DNA from: Deltaproteobacteria bacterium | Lineage (GTDB): Bacteria; Desulfobacterota; BSN033; WVXP01 | Direction of reading: 5' to 3' | Length of the DNA stretch: 51,256 nt | NCBI GenBank assembly: GCA_019308905.1 | Contig: JAFDHF010000066.1 | Span: 1-51,256, forward strand | Shown: positions 17,215 to 26,038 of the stretch, in pieces | Position numbering within the stretch: the stretch's first letter is position 1 | How the letters are laid out: each line of letters begins with the position of its first letter | Notes under the pieces: model-generated | The model's database searches: none | What the model was told of the DNA's origin: nothing | Seen by the model: only the letters and a program-made list of their open reading frames with translations | Made by a program: the position numbers and the translations under genes

Positions 17215-18357
17215 ATGGGATTTCAAGAGACAGAGGTTTCTCTCAAACCGAACCAGTACTATCTTTCAGGAAATGAGGCGGTTGCCGAAGGGGCCCTGGC
17301 AGCCGGATGCCGTTTTTTCGGCGGATACCCGATTACCCCTTCCAGCGAGATCATGGAGCGGATGGCCCGGAGACTGGAGGAGGTCGGGGGCGTCTTCATC
17401 CAGATGGAAGACGAAATCGGCTCGATCTGCGCCGTCCTCGGCGCCTCATGGGCAGGGGCCAAGGCCATGACGGCCACATCCGGACCGGGATTCAGCCTCA
17501 TGCAGGAGGCAATCGGCTACGGGGCCTTTACCGAGACTCCCTGCGTAATAGTCGATATCCAGAGGGCAGGCCCTGCCACAGGCCAGGCGACCCGTGTGGG
17601 ATCAGGAGATGTGATGCAGGCCAAGTGGGGATCCCACGGTGATTACCAGGTGATCGCCCTCTCTCCGTGGTCCGCCCAGGAGATGTTCGACCTCACCGTC
17701 GAGGCCTTCAACTTGGCCGAACGGTTCAGAGTCCCCGTAGTCGTGCTGGCGGATGAAGCTACAGGCCATCTGAGGGAGAATGTGAAGATCCCGGAAAGCG
17801 TCAAGATTTTCAATCGAAAAAAAGGCAAGGAGGCTCCTCCCTTTGGAGATGGGGGCAGGGATCTGGTGCCGCCCATGCCGGCTTTTGGCGAAGGCGCCGG
17901 GCTCCTGGTCACCGGGTCGACTCACGACCCATGGGGGTTCCGCAAGACCGATGATCCCGAGGTCCACGCGGCCCTTGTGGAGAGGATAAACGAGAAGATC
18001 CTGAGGGCCAGGCGGTCCATCACACAGGTCGAGTGCTTTGACTTGGAGGGTGCAACAACGGTGGTCGTGGCGTATGGCTTTACCGCCCGAAGTGCGCGCT
18101 ATGCGGTTCGGGAGCTCCGGAAAGAGGGAAAACCCTTTGGCCTTCTAAGGCTCAAGACACTCTGGCCGTTTCCGGACAGGGAGATCGAAGGGCTCCCACC
18201 AGGGGTGGAGAGGATCCTCGTCCCCGAGATGAACCGGGGACAGGTGGCAGGAGAGATCCGCAAGCATACGGGGAGAAGGGTTGTCAGTCTCTGCCAGACC
18301 GACGGGGAGATCATCCATCCCGGCCGCATTATGGAGGAACTCCGGAGGCTTGTCTGA
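17215..18357 (+). CDS. korA: 2-oxoacid:ferredoxin oxidoreductase, alpha subunit
   Basis: A 380-residue alpha subunit of a KorAB/VorAB-type OFOR. These enzymes oxidatively decarboxylate 2-oxoacids to acyl-CoA, reducing ferredoxin with thiamine diphosphate. The N-terminal pyrimidine-binding domain carries GYPITPSSEIMERMA and the QMEDEIGSICAVLGASWAGAKAMTATSGPGFSLM segment typical of KorA. The domain III region around 270-375 contains TTVVVAYGFTARSARYAVRELRKEG and LVPEMNRGQVAGEI. The stop overlaps the start of the beta-subunit gene. The 2-oxoacid could be 2-oxoglutarate, a branched-chain acid or a product linked to the mutase upstream. Confidence 0.93.
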   Translation: MGFQETEVSLKPNQYYLSGNEAVAEGALAAGCRFFGGYPITPSSEIMERMARRLEEVGGVFIQMEDEIGSICAVLGASWAGAKAMTATSGPGFSLMQEAIGYGAFTETPCVIVDIQRAGPATGQATRVGSGDVMQAKWGSHGDYQVIALSPWSAQEMFDLTVEAFNLAERFRVPVVVLADEATGHLRENVKIPESVKIFNRKKGKEAPPFGDGGRDLVPPMPAFGEGAGLLVTGSTHDPWGFRKTDDPEVHAALVERINEKILRARRSITQVECFDLEGATTVVVAYGFTARSARYAVRELRKEGKPFGLLRLKTLWPFPDREIEGLPPGVERILVPEMNRGQVAGEIRKHTGRRVVSLCQTDGEIIHPGRIMEELRRLV

Positions 18358-19124
18358 TGGCGAGGGTCATGGAAAAATACCTCCGTCCCGGCCTCAAGGG
18401 CACTCCTTTCTGTCCGGGGTGCGGTCACGGGATTCTCATGGGGGCGATTCTCCGGGCGGTGGACGGCCTTGGATTGGACATGGACCGGACTCTCTTCGTA
18501 TCCGGGATCGGGTGCGCGGCCTGGATACCCAGCCCCCATTTCCAGGCAGATACCCTCCACACCCTCCACGGAAGAGCGATCCCCTTTGCCACAGGGGCCA
18601 AGCTCTTCAGCCCCGATCTGACCGTTATAGTGATCAGCGGGGACGGCGACCTCTCCTCTATCGGAGGCAATCATCTAATCCACGCTGCACGGCGGGATCT
18701 CGACCTCACGGTGATCTGTGCCAACAACATGATCTACGGCATGACAGGCGGGCAGGTAGCCTCCACTACGCCTGTGGAGGCCGTGACCTCAACCACGCCT
18801 CGGGGAAACCCATATCGACCCTTCGACCTCTGCCGTCTCGTGGAGGCGGCAGGGGCGACCTATGTAGCGCGGTTTTCCGTGACCCAACCACTCGCCTTGA
18901 TCGAATCGATAAAGAGGGCCATAGGAAATCGGGGATTTTCCTTCGTCGAGGTCCTCTCGCCCTGTCCGACCCAGTTCGGGAGGAGAAACCGTTACGACCA
19001 GCCCGCCGAAATGATAACCTATCTCATGGATCACTGCGTCACGCTGAAAAAGGCCGAACGGATGTCCGAGTCCGAGCGTGAGGAGATGATCGTGACCGGG
19101 GAGTTTGTACCATGCCCGGCATAA
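18357..19124 (+). CDS. korB: 2-oxoacid:ferredoxin oxidoreductase, beta subunit
   Basis: A 255-residue beta subunit that binds the thiamine diphosphate diphosphate group and Mg. FCPGCGHGILMGA near the N-terminus provides conserved cysteines. The thiamine-binding motif is SGDGDLSSIGGNHLIHAARRDLDLTVICANN, followed by IYGMTGGQVASTTP, which is characteristic of KorB. The start overlaps the korA stop by one base and the stop overlaps korC by 13 nt, so the three subunits are translationally coupled. Confidence 0.94.
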   Translation: MARVMEKYLRPGLKGTPFCPGCGHGILMGAILRAVDGLGLDMDRTLFVSGIGCAAWIPSPHFQADTLHTLHGRAIPFATGAKLFSPDLTVIVISGDGDLSSIGGNHLIHAARRDLDLTVICANNMIYGMTGGQVASTTPVEAVTSTTPRGNPYRPFDLCRLVEAAGATYVARFSVTQPLALIESIKRAIGNRGFSFVEVLSPCPTQFGRRNRYDQPAEMITYLMDHCVTLKKAERMSESEREEMIVTGEFVPCPA

Positions 19125-19876
19125 CTCAGATCCGGTTGGGTGGTTTCGGCGGCCAGGGCATCGTCCTGGCCGGCCTGCTCCTCGGCCGTGCCGCTGTCAT
19201 CGACGGCCGTTGGGCCTCAGGGGCCAATTCCTACGGAGCCCAGGCCAGGGGATCCGCGTGCAGAGCCGAAGTCGTACTCTCTGACAGGCCTGTCGACTTC
19301 CCCCATGTGCTGGAGGCAGACGTGCTGGTGGCCATGTCTCAGGAGGCCTATGACCGGTTCGCGGGGGAGGTGAAGGGGGATGGACTCGTGATTTTTGAAA
19401 GCCACCTGGTAAGACCGGCCCGCTCTGCCCCCGTCCATAGGGGCCTTGCCGCCGTGGAGGCGGCCGTGCGCGAACTGGGAAACAAGCAGGTCGCCAATGT
19501 CGTGATGCTCGGCGCCCTGACTGCCCTGACCGGCGTTGTCTCTCGAGTCGCCATGGAATCGGCGATTTCGAATCACGTTCCGGAACGTTTCAGGCAGATC
19601 AACCTCCAGGCCTTGAGGAGAGGCTTCGAATTGGGAGAGGTTCCCGGGCGAGTTGGAAAGTCTTCTCGAATCGTGGAAGGGCGGATACAGAGACCGCTCA
19701 TCGACGAGACAAAATGCAGCAAGTGCAAGGTCTGCGGGCTTCTCTGCCCTGACCTCTGCATAACCGGCGGTCGAGTATCGGGCAGGATCGTCATCGACTA
19801 CGACTGCTGCAAGGGGTGCGGCATCTGCGCCGCAGTCTGCCCCAAGGGCGCGATTTCCATGGTCCTGGAGTCGTAG
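19112..19876 (+). CDS. korC: 2-oxoacid:ferredoxin oxidoreductase, gamma subunit fused to a 2[4Fe-4S] ferredoxin domain
   Basis: A 254-residue fusion. Residues 1-180 are the gamma subunit, with the opening LGGFGGQGIVLAGLLLGRAAVIDG and GANSYGAQARGSACRAEVVLS. Residues about 197-254 form a bacterial dicluster ferredoxin domain with CSKCKVCGLLCPDLC and CCKGCGICAAVCPKG. Many organisms encode gamma and delta (ferredoxin) separately and place the delta gene first; here they are one chain with delta at the C-terminus. The fused clusters would carry electrons from the catalytic subunits to free ferredoxin. It ends in TAG. Confidence 0.92.
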   Translation: MPGITQIRLGGFGGQGIVLAGLLLGRAAVIDGRWASGANSYGAQARGSACRAEVVLSDRPVDFPHVLEADVLVAMSQEAYDRFAGEVKGDGLVIFESHLVRPARSAPVHRGLAAVEAAVRELGNKQVANVVMLGALTALTGVVSRVAMESAISNHVPERFRQINLQALRRGFELGEVPGRVGKSSRIVEGRIQRPLIDETKCSKCKVCGLLCPDLCITGGRVSGRIVIDYDCCKGCGICAAVCPKGAISMVLES

Positions 19877-19939
19877 CCGGTCGAAGACGGCCGCCCCGCC
19901 TCTTGACGGCCGCACCGACTGCAGGACCTGCTAGGCTTC

Positions 19940-20827
19940 TCAGCCCTGGCGTTCGATCTTGGGGTTCAGTTCCTCCCTGAGCCAGTCTGCAAAGAGATTG
20001 ATCCCCACCACAAGCAAGATCAGGGCCGCTCCCGGAAAGACGACCATCCACCACATTCCGGCGTAGACGTAGTCTTTTCCGATCGAGATCATCATGCCGA
20101 GGGAGGGCTCGGTCAGGGGCACCCCGACCCCGAGAAAACTGAGGGTGGCCTCTATCATGATCACCACGGCCAGATCCACTGCCATGACCACGAAGACAGG
20201 GGGGATCGCATTGGGAAGGAGGTGTCTCAGCAGGATCCTCAAGTCACCGGCTCCCGTGCTCCTGGCGGCCATGATGTAAGCCTCCTCCTTGACTTCCAGG
20301 ACGCTGCCCCGCATCGTTCGGGCGTACCTGACCCAGTCGGCCACACAGATGGCCATGATTACGACTCCGACGCCCTTCTCCTTGAATACACCCAGGAGGA
20401 GAAAGGCGATAAGTGTGGTGGAAAAAGAAAAAAACGTATCGGCCAGCCGCATTATCAACGCGTCCAGGCGCCCGCCGTAGTACCCGGCCACAAGCCCCAT
20501 GGCAACCCCGAAGGTTCCCGCTATTATGACCACCCCGAAGGCGACGGTCAGAGAGGTCCGGCACCCGTAGAGTATCGTGCTCAATATGTCGCGGCCCTGG
20601 TCGTCGGTTCCCAGCAGATAGGGGGCCTGGCCTCCCTCCATCCAGATGGGGGGCTGGAGGAAGTGTTCGAGACTGACCTTCTTCAGGTCATAGGGGTTCT
20701 GGGGTGAGATCAAGGGTGCAAACAGAGCGCCCAGAGCAAAGAGCACCAGGATGAGGCTTCCCACCAGGGCGGAGGGATCCCGGAGATAGTCATAGACGAA
20801 CTTCGACCTCAGGAAACCCCTAGTCAT
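19940..20827 (-). CDS. ABC transporter permease, DppC/OppC type (system B)
   Basis: A 295-residue inner-membrane permease. The start at 20827 (MTRGFLRSKFVYDYLRDP) overlaps the DppB-type gene by 8 nt; the longer open frame upstream is inside that gene. It has the DppC signature YLLGTDDQGRDILSTILYGCR, an EAA loop EEAYIMAARSTGAGDLRILLRHLLPN, and the C-terminal LFADWLREELNPKIERQG. It is the last gene of the five-gene peptide operon (D-F-A-B-C order). Confidence 0.94.
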   Translation of the reverse strand: MTRGFLRSKFVYDYLRDPSALVGSLILVLFALGALFAPLISPQNPYDLKKVSLEHFLQPPIWMEGGQAPYLLGTDDQGRDILSTILYGCRTSLTVAFGVVIIAGTFGVAMGLVAGYYGGRLDALIMRLADTFFSFSTTLIAFLLLGVFKEKGVGVVIMAICVADWVRYARTMRGSVLEVKEEAYIMAARSTGAGDLRILLRHLLPNAIPPVFVVMAVDLAVVIMIEATLSFLGVGVPLTEPSLGMMISIGKDYVYAGMWWMVVFPGAALILLVVGINLFADWLREELNPKIERQG

Positions 20828-21785
20828 AACGAATCCTCGGATTGAGGAAGGCGTAAATGATATCGACAACTATGTTGATGCTGAGGATGATGACCGAAGC
20901 CAGCATGATATAGGTGACGATCACGGGCTGGTCCGACTCGTAGATCGATTTGAGCAGAAGGTTGCCCATGCCCGGCCACTGGAAGATGGTCTCGGTCACC
21001 ACGGCAAAGGCCAGCAGTTCTCCAAGCATCAGGCCGGACATGGTTACCACGGGGATGAGTACGTTCTTCAAGGCGTGCTTGAAGATCACCCGGTAAGGGG
21101 AGAGTCCCTTGGCCCATGCGGTCTTTATGTACTCCTCGGTGAGAACCTCCCGCATCCCGGCCCGTGTCAGGCGCAGCAGCACCGCGAGCTGGTAACCCGT
21201 CAGGGTGAGGGCCGGAAGAACAAGGTGAGATATCCCGCTCCACGTGAGAAGGCCGGTCCGCCAGAACCCGATGGTAACCGTCTCGCCCCGGCCGAAGGGG
21301 GGCAGGATGCCCAGCCAGACCGAAAAGACCATGATCAGCAGAACGCCGATCAGAAAAGTCGGGATGGAGATCCCCCCAAGGGAGCCTGCCATGATCAGCC
21401 GGCTTGCCGCCGAGTGCGGTTTTATTGAGACAAGCACCCCCAGACCCGTGCCGAGCACCAGGGCCAGCACCACGGCGGTTACTGCGAGTTCCACGGTCGC
21501 CGGGACTCTCTCCATGATGAGCCCCAGTGCAGGGACACGGGTCACATAGGAGTTTCCGAAGTCGCCCCTGGCCGCACTGGCTATGAAGCGGAGGTACTGG
21601 ACATAGAAGGGCTTGTCCAGGCCGTAGGCCTTCCTTATCTCCTCCCTGTCCTTGGAAGTGGCGTATACGCCGGCCAGGGTAACCACCGGGTCGCCCGTGT
21701 AGCGGAAAATCAGGAAACAGATAAAGGAGACACAAAAGAGCACGATGACACCCTGAATGAGTCGGCGCGTGATATAGGTGGCCAT
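20820..21785 (-). CDS. ABC transporter permease, DppB/OppB type (system B)
   Basis: A 321-residue permease starting at ATG 21785 (MATYITRRLIQGVIVLFCVSFI), the usual DppB N-terminus. It has the YGLDKPFYVQYLRFI segment, the EAA loop EEYIKTAWAKGLSPYRVIFKHALKNVLIP and the C-terminus IIYAFLNPRIRYD. It follows the binding protein by 70 nt and overlaps the partner permease. It ends in TAG. Confidence 0.94.
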   Translation of the reverse strand: MATYITRRLIQGVIVLFCVSFICFLIFRYTGDPVVTLAGVYATSKDREEIRKAYGLDKPFYVQYLRFIASAARGDFGNSYVTRVPALGLIMERVPATVELAVTAVVLALVLGTGLGVLVSIKPHSAASRLIMAGSLGGISIPTFLIGVLLIMVFSVWLGILPPFGRGETVTIGFWRTGLLTWSGISHLVLPALTLTGYQLAVLLRLTRAGMREVLTEEYIKTAWAKGLSPYRVIFKHALKNVLIPVVTMSGLMLGELLAFAVVTETIFQWPGMGNLLLKSIYESDQPVIVTYIMLASVIILSINIVVDIIYAFLNPRIRYD

Positions 21786-21855
21786 GGGTACGCGAATCTC
21801 CCCTTTCCGGAAGGCAGGGCCCCAGGTAGAGGGCCCCACCCATTCCGGTGAAAAA

Positions 21856-23391
21856 CTACTCCTTGGAGATATCCTTGAAGACCAGCCATCGGTCGGGTCT
21901 CGGGGTGAAGCGGATCCCGCTCGCCTTCTGGAAGGCGTAGGTATTCAACCCGTAATGGAGAGGGATAACGCCGATCCTCTCCATTACCTTTCTGTTGAGA
22001 TCCTCCAGGGCTGCGCGGCGCTCCTCCTTGTCGACCATCCCGTCGGTGGCATCGAAGAGCTTGTCGAGGGCGGGGTCGCTCCAACTCGTCCCGTTCCATG
22101 CGCCGTAACCCTTTTCCTGGCCCCGGGTGTAGAAGAGGAAGGTGTAGTTCTGGCGATAGTCGTAGGTATTGGACAGCCAGCCGAGCAGATAGAAGTCGTA
22201 CTTGTCACCCGCCACGATCTCCGGGAAAAACACGGCCTTTGGTTTTACGTCGAGCTTGCACCTGATCCCGACCTTGGCCAGGTACTTGGCCACGGCTTCG
22301 CAGATCTTTTCGTCCTGGACATAGCGATCGTTCGGGCCTGCCAGGGTGATATCGAAACCGTCGGCATAGCCGGCCTCCTCCAGGAGTTTCCTGGCCCGGG
22401 CCGGATCATAGGGGAGCCTCTGTATGTCTTCTGCATAACCGACCATGGCCGAGTCGGCAAGCTGGCTCGCCGGTGAGGCCTGGCTCCTCATGACCTTGGT
22501 GATGATCTCTTCTTCGTTGATCGCCATGTACATGGCCCTGCGGACCCGCATGTCGGCCCAAGGGTCGCCCGGCTTGTTTCCCAGGGCGAGGAAAATGACC
22601 CTCCGGCCCGGGCGGGAGACGACCTCGATCTTGGGATTCTTGACCAGCCTGTCGTAGAGCTCCACGGGTACTCCCGAGATCATCTCCACCTCTCCGGAGA
22701 CCAGGGCTGCGAAACGTGTGGAAGACTCGGTGACGGGTCTGATCTCCACGTTTTCGATCGGCGGGGCACCTTCCCAGTAGTCCTTGTTGGCCGTCATTTT
22801 CACGTAGGACCCCTTGACCCATTCAACCAGCCTGTAGGCTCCTGTGCCGATGGGCTTGACCCCTACGTCGCCCTGGTCCCTCGTCTCTGTGGACTCCTTG
22901 TCCATCATGAAGACGATGTCGAGGTTCTGATCAAAGGAGGGGTCCGGAGTGCCGGTCTTGACGACGACCGTGTAGTCGTCGATGATCTCCACCGAGGCGA
23001 TCTCCTTGCCCAGATCCATGAACTCCGAGCAGCACTTAGGATCCTTCAGACGCTCGAGGGTGAACTTGACGTCGTCAGCGGTAAAGGGATTGCCGTTTTG
23101 GAACTTCACTCCTTTCCTGAGATAGAACTTCCAGGTCACCAGGTCCGGGTGCTCGTAGCGCTCGGCCAGGGCCGGGTAGAGCTTGCCGTCCACCTTGCGC
23201 TGGAGCAGGCCGTCAAAGAGATTTGCCATGACGGAGAAATTGGGATCTGCCAGAGAGCCGCCGGGATCCATGGTGATGGGACCCGAATCCACACCCACCA
23301 CGATGGAAGAGGCGCTCCAGGCTTGTCCCCCGAAACCGACAAAGGCCATGACGAAAACGACAGTGGAGAGAAAGCAGAGAGTCTTTTTCAT
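21856..23391 (-). CDS. ABC transporter substrate-binding protein, peptide/nickel family (system B)
   Basis: A 511-residue SBP_bac_5 receptor. The second of two close ATGs (23391) is preferred because AAGGAGGA then has normal 7-nt spacing. The signal peptide is MKKTLCFLSTVVFVMAFVGFG with cleavage near WSA-SS. Family motifs are DSGPITMDPGG, LAERYEHPDLVTWKFYLRKGVKFQNGNPFTADDVKFTLERL and IGTGAYRLVEW. A CCSE motif near residue 120 is unusual for the family. The open frame runs far upstream through the ATPase gene in another frame and has no meaning there. It ends in TAG. Confidence 0.92.
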   Translation of the reverse strand: MKKTLCFLSTVVFVMAFVGFGGQAWSASSIVVGVDSGPITMDPGGSLADPNFSVMANLFDGLLQRKVDGKLYPALAERYEHPDLVTWKFYLRKGVKFQNGNPFTADDVKFTLERLKDPKCCSEFMDLGKEIASVEIIDDYTVVVKTGTPDPSFDQNLDIVFMMDKESTETRDQGDVGVKPIGTGAYRLVEWVKGSYVKMTANKDYWEGAPPIENVEIRPVTESSTRFAALVSGEVEMISGVPVELYDRLVKNPKIEVVSRPGRRVIFLALGNKPGDPWADMRVRRAMYMAINEEEIITKVMRSQASPASQLADSAMVGYAEDIQRLPYDPARARKLLEEAGYADGFDITLAGPNDRYVQDEKICEAVAKYLAKVGIRCKLDVKPKAVFFPEIVAGDKYDFYLLGWLSNTYDYRQNYTFLFYTRGQEKGYGAWNGTSWSDPALDKLFDATDGMVDKEERRAALEDLNRKVMERIGVIPLHYGLNTYAFQKASGIRFTPRPDRWLVFKDISKE

Positions 23392-23510
23392 CTTCATTCC
23401 TCCTTTCGGATTGCAGGCAGCGGCCTTGGTCTTGGCCGGATTACAGACGGTTTTCACCTCCTTTCTCCGTGGGATGGTCCCGGAACCCCAGCAAAGGCTC
23501 CCCCGTGGGA

Positions 23511-24473
23511 TCAGTAGAGATGGCACGCCACATGCCGGTCGCCTCCCAGGCCCTTGAGCGAGGGTTCGATCCTGTCGCAGGGCTCGATCCGGTAAGGGCA
23601 GCGTGGATGGAAACGGCATCCCGGGGGCGGGTTGATGGGACTGGGCACGTCCCCCTTCAGGATGATCCTTTCCCTGCCTCTTCTCGGATCCGCCACGGGC
23701 ACGGCCGAGAGCAGGGCTTGAGTGTAGGGGTGTTTGGGGTCGGTATAGAGGTCGCGAAAAGAGGCCGTCTCCACGATCTTCCCCAGGTACATGACGGCTA
23801 TGCGGTCGCAGATGTGTTCCACCACCGCAAGGTCGTGGGCTATGATGATGTAGGAGAGCCGAAACTCCTCTTGGAGGTCGATGAGCAGGTTGATGATCTG
23901 GGCCTGGATGGAGACGTCCAGTGCCGAGACAGGCTCGTCCCCTATGATGAGCTGTGGGTTCAGGGCCAGGGCGCGGGCGATCCCTATTCTCTGGCGCTGG
24001 CCGCCGCTGAACTCGTGGGGGTAGCGCCTTCCCTGCTCCGGGGTGAGGCCGACCTTTTCGAGGAGATAGGCGATCCTCTCCTCCCTCTGGCGGCCCTGGT
24101 AGACGCCGTGGACGTTCATGGGGTCGGCTATGATCTGATTCACCGTCATCCGGGGGTTGAGGGAAGAGTAAGGGTCCTGGAAGATGATCTGCATCTGCCT
24201 CCTCAGGGACCTGAGGGCGGGTTTGGCCACCCCGGACATCTCGACCCCGTTGAACACGACCCTTCCCGAGGTGGGCTCGATAAGCCTCAGGACGGCCAGA
24301 CCGGTGGTCGTCTTGCCGCACCCGCTTTCACCCACCAGACCGATTGTCTCGCCCTTTTTCAGGGTGAAGCTGATTCCGTCGACGGCATAGACATGGCCGA
24401 TCGTTCGGGAAAAGAGCCCCTTCTTTATGGGGAAGTGGACCTTGAGGTCTGAGACCGAGAGAAGCTCGTCCAT
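23511..24473 (-). CDS. Peptide ABC transporter ATP-binding protein, DppF/OppF type (system B)
   Basis: A 320-residue ATPase. Walker A is [10 protein letters not shown], the signature is [19 protein letters not shown] and Walker B is [12 protein letters not shown]. The C-terminal oligopeptide-ABC domain has [15 protein letters not shown]. It is closely similar to the DppF-type protein of system A at 8826-9806. It lies 16 nt downstream of the DppD-type gene and 119 nt upstream of the binding protein. Confidence 0.94.
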   Translation of the reverse strand: MDELLSVSDLKVHFPIKKGLFSRTIGHVYAVDGISFTLKKGETIGLVGESGCGKTTTGLAVLRLIEPTSGRVVFNGVEMSGVAKPALRSLRRQMQIIFQDPYSSLNPRMTVNQIIADPMNVHGVYQGRQREERIAYLLEKVGLTPEQGRRYPHEFSGGQRQRIGIARALALNPQLIIGDEPVSALDVSIQAQIINLLIDLQEEFRLSYIIIAHDLAVVEHICDRIAVMYLGKIVETASFRDLYTDPKHPYTQALLSAVPVADPRRGRERIILKGDVPSPINPPPGCRFHPRCPYRIEPCDRIEPSLKGLGGDRHVACHLY

Positions 24474-24489
24474 CTCGCATCCGCCCGCC

Positions 24490-25485
24490 TTATCCGTCCT
24501 GATAGAGCCAGCACCTTACCTTGTGGGAGCCACCGAGGTCGATCAGCCGAGGGGCTTCCCTCCGGCACACAGGCTTGGCCTCGGGACACCGGGGGAAGAA
24601 GGTGCATCCAGGAGGCAACTCGTAGAGGCTAGGAACCATCCCGGAGATCTCCTGGAGGCGCTGGCGGCCGTAACGGGCCCTCTGGCCCAGCTTGGGGATC
24701 GACCTGAGAAGGCCCCGGGTGTAGGGGTGTTTCGGGTCCTCAAAGATGGCGATGGTTTCAGCCTCCTCCACCACCTTGCCGGCATACATCACCTCGATCC
24801 GCTGGGCTATCTCCGCGACCACCCCGAGGTCGTGGGTGATCAGGATGATGGCGGCATCGAAATCCTCCTTGAGCTTGAGCATGAGATCGAGAACCTGGGC
24901 CTGAATCGTAACATCCAGGGCCGTGGTGGGTTCGTCGGCAATCAGTATCTCCGGGTCACAGGAAAGGGCCATGGCGATCATCGCCCGCTGCCGCATCCCC
25001 CCTGAAAGCTGATGGGGATACTCGCGGATCCGCTTTTCAGGGGAGGGGATCTGGACCAGCCTCAACATCTCTACCGCTCGGTTCCAGCTCTCCTTCTTGC
25101 CGAGTTTCTGGTGGAGGATGAACATCTCCGAGATCTGGTCGCCGATGGTGAAGACCGGATTCAGAGAGGTCATGGGTTCCTGGAAGATCATCGAGATACG
25201 GTTGCCCCGTACGTGGCGCATCTCGTCCATGGAAAGCTTGAGCAGGTCTGTCCCGTCAAACTCGACCCTTCCGTGGACGATTCTGCCGGGAGGCTCGGGC
25301 ACGAGCCGCATGATCGACAGGGCGGTTACGCTCTTGCCGCAGCCCGACTCCCCCACCAGTCCGAGGGTCTCGCCCCTGTTCAAGGAGAAGCTCACATCGT
25401 CGACGGCCCTGGCAGTGCCCTCGAAGGTGTAGAAATACGTCCTCAGCTCTTGGACCTGGAGGAGGTGTTGATCGGGTGAAACCAT
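24490..25485 (-). CDS. Peptide ABC transporter ATP-binding protein, DppD/OppD type (system B)
   Basis: A 331-residue ATPase, first gene of the operon. Walker A is GESGCGKSV, the signature is [19 protein letters not shown] and Walker B is [12 protein letters not shown]. The C-terminal cysteine motif is [25 protein letters not shown] precedes the ATG. A possible promoter (TTGCCA at 25518-25523, 17 bp, TAGATT at 25495-25500) would leave almost no leader, so it may not be the true one; a 10-bp palindrome ACCGGCCGGT sits between its boxes. Confidence 0.94.
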   Translation of the reverse strand: MVSPDQHLLQVQELRTYFYTFEGTARAVDDVSFSLNRGETLGLVGESGCGKSVTALSIMRLVPEPPGRIVHGRVEFDGTDLLKLSMDEMRHVRGNRISMIFQEPMTSLNPVFTIGDQISEMFILHQKLGKKESWNRAVEMLRLVQIPSPEKRIREYPHQLSGGMRQRAMIAMALSCDPEILIADEPTTALDVTIQAQVLDLMLKLKEDFDAAIILITHDLGVVAEIAQRIEVMYAGKVVEEAETIAIFEDPKHPYTRGLLRSIPKLGQRARYGRQRLQEISGMVPSLYELPPGCTFFPRCPEAKPVCRREAPRLIDLGGSHKVRCWLYQDG

Positions 25486-25565
25486 TTCCTGCAGAATCTA
25501 GCACCGGCCGGTCTTTTTGGCAAGGGAAAATGGAGTGGAGTTTCCTGAGTTTTCGGCCCAGGATT

Positions 25566-25619
25566 CTTGCAAGTATATGACTTCACGATTTTTTCCTGTT
25601 TTGGCAGGAGAACACCCTT
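25566..25619 (+). repeat. Dispersed repeat A, copy 1
   Basis: It runs from CTTGCAAG to GGCAGGAGAACACCCTT. The last 17 nt are identical to the reverse complement of 29049-29065, and the rest of the 54 nt is alignable with the inverted copy at 29049-29101. The two copies flank the amidohydrolase and aminotransferase genes in opposite orientation. Confidence 0.7.
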
Positions 25620-25689
25620 GTCCCCTCGCTCCTGAGCTCACGCGGTGACCCTATCAAGGTTCGCGGGTGGGAAATCCCTACCTTTTCCC

Positions 25690-25867
25690 CACGAACACGA
25701 ACCACGAACACGCACCACGAACACGCGCACGAATCACGAGCCACGAACACGAATCACGAACACGAATCACGAACACGAATCACGAGCCACGAACACGAAT
25801 CACGAGCCACGAACACGAATCACGAGCCACGAACACGAATCACGAGCCACGAACACGAATCACGAAC
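25690..25867 (+). repeat. Tandem minisatellite of CACGAA-type units
   Basis: About 178 nt built from two modules: a 13-nt unit CACGAACACGAAT and a 7-nt unit CACGAGC. In the right half they form a regular 20-nt period repeated about four times; in the left half the 13-nt unit is repeated and more diverged variants occur. The period is not a multiple of three and there is no gene, so it is non-coding. Each strand is strongly skewed (A/C-rich on plus). Slipped-strand expansion is the likely origin. Confidence 0.9.
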
Positions 25868-25876
25868 ATTCCCGAT

Positions 25877-25919
25877 GGGTACCCCACCGCTTCCGCAATG
25901 TCGCTCTGGAACAAGAGGT
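25877..25919 (-). repeat. Dispersed intergenic repeat, copy 2
   Basis: This is the inverted copy of 134-176. The shared core is GAGCGACATTGCGGAAGCGG followed by a GGGGTACCC end. It begins only 10 nt after the minisatellite. Confidence 0.7.
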
Positions 25920-26038
25920 TTCCACGAAATGGGGGAACTCCCCAAAAGGGCGATGGCACCGGGAGGAGCCTCTTCCCCCTATCTTCATCTCGGCTCGGGT
26001 TCTTCTCCTGTCGTGTCGGTTACCCGGCCCGGCGATCC

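Larger units (their letters stand above)
25501..26038. other. Repeat-rich intergenic region
   Basis: This 538-nt gap between two minus-strand genes has no credible gene. It holds three unrelated repeats: one copy of a 54-nt dispersed repeat (25566-25619), a low-complexity minisatellite (25690-25867) and one copy of a 43-nt dispersed repeat (25877-25919). Open frames that cross it translate the minisatellite into repetitive HEPRT/NTNHE peptides and are not believable. The remaining 120 nt before the amidohydrolase stop show nothing I recognise. Confidence 0.7.

Noticed and set aside
21856-24321. 821-residue minus-strand frame
   Set aside because: The N-terminal 300 residues are an out-of-frame reading of the DppF-type ATPase; the true start of the binding protein is at 23391 with its signal peptide.
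25495-25523. TTGCCA-17-TAGATT as promoter of peptide system B
   Set aside because: It would place the transcript start about 3 nt from the ATG, although a ribosome binding site is present; mentioned under the gene only.
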